Part shown: in pieces, positions 6,100-9,956 of the stretch | Numbering within the stretch: position 1 is the stretch's first letter | Layout of the letters: each line of letters begins with the position of its first letter | Origin: an uncultured Romboutsia sp. | GTDB taxonomy: Bacteria; Bacillota; Clostridia; Peptostreptococcales; Peptostreptococcaceae | Direction: 5' to 3' | NCBI GenBank assembly: GCA_937907205.1 | Contig: CALESE010000054.1 | Coordinates: 1 to 9,956 of the forward strand | DNA length: 9,956 nucleotides | Made by a program: the position numbers and the translations under genes | The notes under the pieces: model-generated | What the model saw: only the letters and a program-made list of their open reading frames with translations | What the model was told of the DNA's origin: nothing | Database searches by the model: none

Positions 6100-7218
6100 T
6101 TGTTTGGTAAAGATATACAAAAAACTATACTTATACTAACTGCTCAATTTGGAGCTGGTCATATAAGTGCTGCTAATGCTATTAAAGATGCTTTACTTGA
6201 AAAAGAAAGATTTTTTAATATAGTTATCCAAAATTTTATAACTATAGGCGCACCTAAAATGAATAAACCTATGATTAAAATTTATGAAAATAATACAAAG
6301 TATACTCCAGGATTATACAACTATTATTATTATCTAAAAAAATCATTTAACTCAAAATATGATATCTCAACTAAAATTTATACACCTAAGCTCATCGAAT
6401 ATATACTAGATAAAAAACCTGATTTAATTATATCTACATTTCCTCAAGCTGCTGCTTGTGTAAATATTTTTAAAGAAAAGCATCCCGAAATTAATATACC
6501 TACAGTTACAGTAATAACAGATGTTGTAGATTCAATGGAGTGGGTATACCCTACTACTAATATGTACTTTGTACCTTCTATGGAAATAAAAAATAGATTT
6601 GTACAAAGAGGAATGTCACCAGACGAAATAAAAGTAACTGGTGTTCCAATAAATAAAAAATTTTACTGCAAAGAAAAATTTAAACTAGATGATAAATGTA
6701 AATTATTGTTACTGGGTGGAGGTAGAGGTCTATTTGATGTGGATGATGAATTTATATATTGGATTGATTCATTTTTAAATGATCATAACGATAAAATTGA
6801 ATTAACAATAGTTACTGGTAGTAACTATAAGTTATATGACAAACTTACAAAAGAAAAACCTCTGGATAATATAAAAGTTTTAGGGTTTGTAAATGATATG
6901 TATAATTTAATTAAGAATTATGACCTAATGATAAGTAAACCTGGTGGTGCTACATTATTCGAAGCTATACACTCTCAAACACCTATTATAGTTAGAAATC
7001 CAAAGGTTGGTCAAGAAATAGAAAACGGTAAATTTATAGTAGACAAAGGTATTGGAATATTATATCAAGATGAAGATGATTTAAAAGAAATATTTTATAA
7101 ATTATCATCTAATATGTTTGACTCTATGATTGACTTTATGCAACATAATATATCTGAATTAAAAAAAACTATATATCCTCAAAATATTGCTGATTATATT
7201 TTAGAGCTACTTAAATAA
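6100..7218 (+). CDS. UgtP/MGDG-synthase-like glycosyltransferase (GT28 family)
   Basis: This resembles processive diacylglycerol glucosyltransferases (UgtP/YpfP) and plant MGDG synthases, which move a hexose from UDP-sugar to diacylglycerol on the inner membrane face to make glycolipids and the anchor of lipoteichoic acid. From the preferred start it has 372 residues. The N-terminal acceptor domain has the Gly-rich loop FGAGHISAANAI (about 17-28), the TFPQ segment (114-117) and VITDVVDSMEWVYP. The linker has YFVPS and VTGVPI. The C-terminal nucleotide-sugar domain has LLLGGGRG, VLGFVNDMY, SKPGGATLFEAI (279-290) and the QEIENG donor loop (305-310). The start is the TTG at 6100, because AGAGGTG (6087-6093) is 6 nt upstream of it but overlaps the earlier in-frame GTG at 6091. 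The acceptor lipid and sugar are inferred from the family only. Confidence 0.85.
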   Translation: MFGKDIQKTILILTAQFGAGHISAANAIKDALLEKERFFNIVIQNFITIGAPKMNKPMIKIYENNTKYTPGLYNYYYYLKKSFNSKYDISTKIYTPKLIEYILDKKPDLIISTFPQAAACVNIFKEKHPEINIPTVTVITDVVDSMEWVYPTTNMYFVPSMEIKNRFVQRGMSPDEIKVTGVPINKKFYCKEKFKLDDKCKLLLLGGGRGLFDVDDEFIYWIDSFLNDHNDKIELTIVTGSNYKLYDKLTKEKPLDNIKVLGFVNDMYNLIKNYDLMISKPGGATLFEAIHSQTPIIVRNPKVGQEIENGKFIVDKGIGILYQDEDDLKEIFYKLSSNMFDSMIDFMQHNISELKKTIYPQNIADYILELLK

Positions 7219-7256
7219 AAAATAGAAGGAAATATTTTTCCCTCTATTTTTTATTT
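7213..7256. terminator. Bidirectional terminator between convergent genes
   Basis: Arms 7213-7229 and 7240-7256 pair over 16 of 17 positions around a 10-nt loop, with A6 and T6 runs giving a U-rich tail in either direction. The stem includes the stop codons of both the glycosyltransferase and the M23 peptidase genes. Confidence 0.85.
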
Positions 7257-8051
7257 ATTTACAAAATCTTTTGGATTTATGTTTTCTCCACCTACTATAA
7301 CTTCAAAATGCACATGGTTTCCTGTTGAATTACCTGTACTTCCTACTTTTGCTATAACTCTTCCTTTTTGTACTATATCTCCTTCTTTAGCTACATTATA
7401 GCTATTATGTGCATACACAGTCTTCTTACCATCAAAATGTTTTATTTTAACTACATTACCATATCCATTTTGTGTACCTGAAAATACTACTATACCATCA
7501 TCTGATGCTAATATATCTGTACTTTCTGGAGCAGGAATATCTATACCTCTATGAAAGCTTAATTCTTTGGTTATAGGATGTACTCTCTCTCCAAAATTTG
7601 AGCTTATTTCTTTATATGATTCAAGTGGCCATATTCCCTTAATATATTCTAAATTATTACTATTTAAATATTTTTTTGTTTCTTCTTCTATAATTTTTTC
7701 TATTTTTACGCTTTCTATTAATAAATTTTCTAATTCATCTTCTAATTTCATTTTACTTTCCTGTAAACTTTTTACTTCTTCATCTTCATTTTTATCAGTA
7801 TATTCATTATTTGGTACAAAGCTTACACTGACTATTTCATCTTGTGTAGATTTATTACTTTCATTTGAAACTATATATTGATTTATAGAATTTTCTAAAT
7901 AAGTTATTTTTTCTTTTAATATTTCTTGATTTTTTTTATTATCAATTAATAAATCTAAGTTCGTATTATTATCTTGAGCATATGTCTTTTTATAAGATAA
8001 AGTTAATAAACATATTGTCAATATAATTATACTCTTTGTAAGTTTATTCAT
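7251..8051 (-). CDS. Secreted M23-family (LytM-type) cell-wall endopeptidase
   Basis: This 266-residue precursor has a signal peptide (residues 1-25, hydrophobic core 7-19, likely cleavage after TYA), so it is exported. Residues 30-130 are highly charged and mostly helical, with a likely coiled coil at about 90-128. The M23 domain (about 140-264) has intact zinc and catalytic residues: HRGID (His167, Asp171), YAH (His215) and HVHFE (His246, His248), plus the usual NGYGNVV and GSTGNSTGNH segments. M23 enzymes cut peptide cross-bridges of peptidoglycan, so the role is wall remodelling in growth, division or sporulation. With coiled coil then M23 it has EnvC/SpoIIQ-like architecture, but it lacks the retained transmembrane anchor of SpoIIQ. 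The ribosome site AAAGGAG lies 10 nt before the ATG. No clear promoter was identified, although a 17-bp AT palindrome (8084-8100) lies upstream. Confidence 0.92.
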   Translation of the reverse strand: MNKLTKSIIILTICLLTLSYKKTYAQDNNTNLDLLIDNKKNQEILKEKITYLENSINQYIVSNESNKSTQDEIVSVSFVPNNEYTDKNEDEEVKSLQESKMKLEDELENLLIESVKIEKIIEEETKKYLNSNNLEYIKGIWPLESYKEISSNFGERVHPITKELSFHRGIDIPAPESTDILASDDGIVVFSGTQNGYGNVVKIKHFDGKKTVYAHNSYNVAKEGDIVQKGRVIAKVGSTGNSTGNHVHFEVIVGGENINPKDFVNK

Positions 8052-8167
8052 AATTTTACCACTCCTTTTTTTTCACCGTTTATTAATATTGACAATATTA
8101 TTTATCTTTATTACATTTTTTAATAATAATTAAATTTTGTAAATAAAAGAATTATGGATTTTTTATA

Positions 8168-8197
8168 TTGTTAATTAATCACAAATTAATATATAAA
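8168..8197 (+). promoter_or_regulatory. Possible promoter for the split membrane gene
   Basis: TTGTTA (8168-8173), an 18-nt spacer and TATAAA (8192-8197) precede the gene at 8234. The region is almost pure A/T and offers other -10-like hexamers, so this is only a suggestion. The rest of the 8052-8233 divergent gap shows no other structure I can defend. Confidence 0.3.
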
Positions 8198-8233
8198 TAA
8201 ATATTATATATTATTAGAAAAGGAGGATTTTTA

Positions 8234-8615
8234 ATGGTTAATAACTTATCTATATTATGTGGTCTTATATCCGCAGTATTTATTTTATTAAATGCTTTAT
8301 TTTATTTTCTTAGAGATTTATATTACTAATAATAATAAAGTAAAAGTGTTCATCAATAAAATCTTACCTTATTTAGCAAAGTATAATTCTATATTTATAT
8401 TAATTATATTTTTATTTGCAATTTTACACATTATTTTAATGTATAGCATCAATGGTTTTATTATAAGTTCAGGATATGTTATTTTATTTGTAATATTAAT
8501 TTTAATTAAATTTTATTTTTTCAGTTACAAAAAATTAAAATTTAATTATGGACTTAATATTTTAGCTTATTTACTTTTTATAAGTTTATTTGTTCATTAT
8601 GTATTTAAAATATAA
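8234..8615 (+). pseudogene. Small multi-pass membrane protein interrupted by a frameshift
   Basis: A strong AAAGGAGG (8219-8226) lies 7 nt before an ATG at 8234, but that frame stops at 8329 after 31 residues (MVNNLSILCGLISAVFILLN followed by ALFYFLRDLYY). The next frame is open from before 8292 to 8615 and encodes about three more hydrophobic helices; its first ATG (8292) has no ribosome site. Skipping one base near 8315-8320, within the CTTAGAGATTTATATT region, joins them into a continuous protein of about 126 residues with four or five membrane segments. His residues in two helices (AILHIIL and FVHYVF) recall small cytochrome-b561-like heme proteins, but this is a weak resemblance. The gene may be a true pseudogene, a sequencing error or a case of recoding. 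It is monocistronic and ends at a strong hairpin. Confidence 0.6.
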
Positions 8616-8618
8616 ATA

Positions 8619-8660
8619 TATATAAAAAAGAAGAGGTAGATATCTCTTCTTTTTTATATA
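8619..8660 (+). terminator. Terminator after the split membrane gene
   Basis: Arms 8619-8635 and 8644-8660 pair perfectly over 17 bp with an 8-nt loop. A6 and T6 runs in the stem supply the U-rich tail. It begins just after the stop codon at 8615. It could work in either direction, though no leftward gene needs it. Confidence 0.8.
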
Positions 8661-8729
8661 GTTCTTATACTCATCATATAAATTAAAAATTTCATTTAAT
8701 CTCTATTTTAGAATAATTTCTACAATAAT

Positions 8730-8758
8730 TTAACATTTTTATAAATTTAGGGTATACT
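8730..8758 (+). promoter_or_regulatory. Sigma-A promoter of the exonuclease gene
   Basis: TTAACA (8730-8735), a 17-nt spacer and TATACT (8753-8758) each match the consensus at 5 of 6 positions. The start codon is at 8796, giving a leader of about 30 nt that contains AGGAG at 8783-8787. Confidence 0.78.
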
Positions 8759-8795
8759 AAAATTAAGCATTTTATAAAATTTAGGAGAAAATAAT

Positions 8796-9566
8796 ATGGA
8801 ATACATAGTTTTTGATTTAGAATTTAATCAAGGTTTTGATAAATCTCTTAATAAAACTGTTTCTAATGAAAAATGTCCTTTTGAAATAATTCAAATAGGT
8901 GCTATAAAATTAGATAGTAATTTTAATATTATAGATACATTTAATAGTTTTATTAAGCCACAAATATATAAAAATATACATCCTTTTGTAGGCAAAATGA
9001 CAAAAATAACTTATGACGATGTAAAAGATGCACCTAGCTTTATTCAAGTGTATAAAGAATTTAAAAAATTTATATCTTCTTCAAACTCTGTATTTTGTGT
9101 ATGGGGTAGTGCTGATTTAAAAGAGCTATATAGAAATATAAAGTATTATGATTTACCGTCAAAATCTTTACCAAAATTATATATAAACATTCAACATTAT
9201 GCGTCTATATACTTTAAAAATCCTGCTGGAAAAAGTATAGGTCTTCAAAATGCTATTAATATACTTTGTATAAATCAAGAAAAGTCATATCATAATGCTT
9301 TAAATGATTCTTATTATACAGCTCAAGTTTTTATGAGAATTAATAGCTCTTCTATAGTACCTGATACTTATAATTATACTACTGTAAAACCATCTAGAAA
9401 AAAAAGTCCTAAAAAGCAAATAGATTATGATAAGTTATTTAATGAATTTAAAAAACTCTTAAATAGAGATATAACTAAAGAAGAAAAAAAAATAATTGAC
9501 TTAGCTTATAAAATGGGGAAAACCAATCAGTTTTTAACTGATTCTATTTCATATAAAAAGAGATAG
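8796..9566 (+). CDS. DEDDh 3'-5' exonuclease domain protein (KapD/ERI-1-like)
   Basis: This 256-residue cytoplasmic nuclease has all DEDDh motifs: Exo I FDLEFN (Asp7, Glu9), Exo II WGSADLKEL (Asp107) and Exo III YHNALNDSYYTA (His166, Asp171). These bind two metal ions that cleave 3'-terminal nucleotides of DNA or RNA. The FEIIQIGAIKLD stretch after Exo I and the CVWG form of Exo II are most like the KapD/ERI-1 group, whose members often act on RNA, but the substrate is not certain. The exonuclease fold ends near residue 185. Residues 190-256 form a Lys-rich tail with a predicted helical segment (about 208-250) that has no recognised domain and might bind nucleic acid. AGGAG is 8 nt before the ATG. 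The gene is monocistronic and its stop codon lies inside the downstream hairpin. Confidence 0.88.
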   Translation: MEYIVFDLEFNQGFDKSLNKTVSNEKCPFEIIQIGAIKLDSNFNIIDTFNSFIKPQIYKNIHPFVGKMTKITYDDVKDAPSFIQVYKEFKKFISSSNSVFCVWGSADLKELYRNIKYYDLPSKSLPKLYINIQHYASIYFKNPAGKSIGLQNAINILCINQEKSYHNALNDSYYTAQVFMRINSSSIVPDTYNYTTVKPSRKKSPKKQIDYDKLFNEFKKLLNRDITKEEKKIIDLAYKMGKTNQFLTDSISYKKR

Positions 9567-9595
9567 ACTAAAAAATAAAGTCTATCTCTTTTTAT
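9553..9595. terminator. Bidirectional terminator between exonuclease and partial gene
   Basis: The stem 9555-9569 with 9579-9593 (15 bp, extendable by two pairs) surrounds a 9-nt A-rich loop. A5 and T5 ends provide a U-rich tail in both directions. It holds the exonuclease stop codon and abuts the stop of the converging gene. Confidence 0.85.
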
Positions 9596-9956
9596 TATAT
9601 ATTTATAAATAACATTTTTATCGATTCATATTGTGCAAATTCAACATTTTTTATTTCTTTTTTTTCTTTTTTGCAATCTTCATTATTTCCAATTAAAATT
9701 TCTGTATCTCCTAAATTATTATGTAAGTCATTTAATATATTAATAAAATCATCAACTTTAATACTCTCTTCATTAGATTTTAGTAGTGTTATATTTTTTC
9801 TTTCTTGGTCTTTATAAATAGATCCTATACCTGATAAAAGATTATCTTCTTTTATATATATTACTTCTCCACCTAAAGACTTTCCTTTTTCCAACTTACT
9901 TTTATAGTAGTCGAACTTAAAAAAGTTCGTAAATAGATTCTTCAAGGCTCTTGTTA
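9595..9956 (-). CDS. Unrecognised protein, C-terminal part (5' end beyond window)
   Basis: The frame is open to the right edge, so about 120 C-terminal residues are visible. A TTG at 9945 could start a 116-residue protein, but no ribosome site precedes it (only AAGAG 3 nt away), so I prefer an upstream start outside the window. There is no membrane segment or signal peptide. The sequence begins with a basic aromatic stretch (LFTNFFKFDYYKSK), continues with strand-like segments (GGEVIYIKED, GIGSIYKD, NITLLKS) and ends with VDDFINILNDLHNNLGDTEI and a final beta segment. The pattern of a helix ending in a short acidic turn before ILIG recalls small proteins with a 'helix, then two strands' tail. 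I do not recognise a family and assign no function. Confidence 0.55.
   Translation of the reverse strand, partial: TRALKNLFTNFFKFDYYKSKLEKGKSLGGEVIYIKEDNLLSGIGSIYKDQERKNITLLKSNEESIKVDDFINILNDLHNNLGDTEILIGNNEDCKKEKKEIKNVEFAQYESIKMLFINI

Noticed and set aside
7567..7881. Plus-strand open frame of 104 codons within the M23 gene
   Set aside because: Antisense to an M23 peptidase with all catalytic residues; Ser/Phe-rich composition is what its complement would give.
8090..8095. TTGACA on the plus strand as a -35 element
   Set aside because: No acceptable -10 hexamer follows at 16-18 nt, and it is part of the AT palindrome.
8084..8100. 17-bp palindrome TAATATTGACAATATTA upstream of the M23 gene
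   Set aside because: It could be an operator, but 8-bp arms of nearly pure A/T are expected by chance several times in 10 kb of this composition, and no second copy was seen.
1..9956. Prophage, insertion sequence, CRISPR or defence system
   Set aside because: No transposase, integrase, phage structural gene, direct-repeat array, tRNA-associated site or recognised defence domain was found; the genes look chromosomal and of uniform base composition.

Overview
The window is very AT-rich, with Gram-positive ribosome binding sites (AAAGGAGG) before most genes, some TTG starts and short intergenic gaps closed by hairpin terminators. With a cysteine-rich spore-coat-like protein, a PadR/DUF1700/DUF4097 module, a UgtP-like glycosyltransferase and an M23 peptidase, this points to a low-GC endospore-forming Firmicute. 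My best guess is a clostridium of the Peptostreptococcaceae (Clostridioides, Romboutsia, Paeniclostridium and relatives). That placement is inference.

Layout, left to right. Positions 1-80 hold two terminator hairpins. Positions 82-1146 (-) encode a 354-residue Cys-rich protein with twenty unbroken heptads, most ending in Ala, behind a promoter resembling those of mother-cell sporulation sigma factors. Positions 1322-3396 (-) are a three-gene operon: PadR repressor, DUF1700/HAAS membrane protein and DUF4097 beta-repeat membrane-anchored protein. Both internal junctions are 8-nt overlaps, and a set of AGTACT palindromes sits in the promoter and leader. Positions 3560-5957 (-) hold a divergent YjiH-like membrane protein followed by an M42 aminopeptidase, probably one operon. 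Facing away from it is a UgtP/MGDG-synthase-like glycosyltransferase (6100-7218, +), which converges on a secreted M23 endopeptidase (7251-8051, -). Positions 8234-8615 (+) look like one small membrane protein split by a frameshift. Positions 8796-9566 (+) encode a DEDDh exonuclease with a clear sigma-A promoter, converging on a partial unknown gene (9595 to the right edge, -).

The genes form no single pathway. Common themes are the cell envelope (glycolipid glycosyltransferase, M23 peptidase, PadR module) and the spore surface (Cys-rich protein). No RNA genes, CRISPR arrays, insertion sequences or phage structural genes were seen. No intergenic gap exceeds about 200 bases. The least ordinary items are the Ala-heptad/Cys-ladder protein, the operator filling the PadR promoter spacer, and the split membrane gene.
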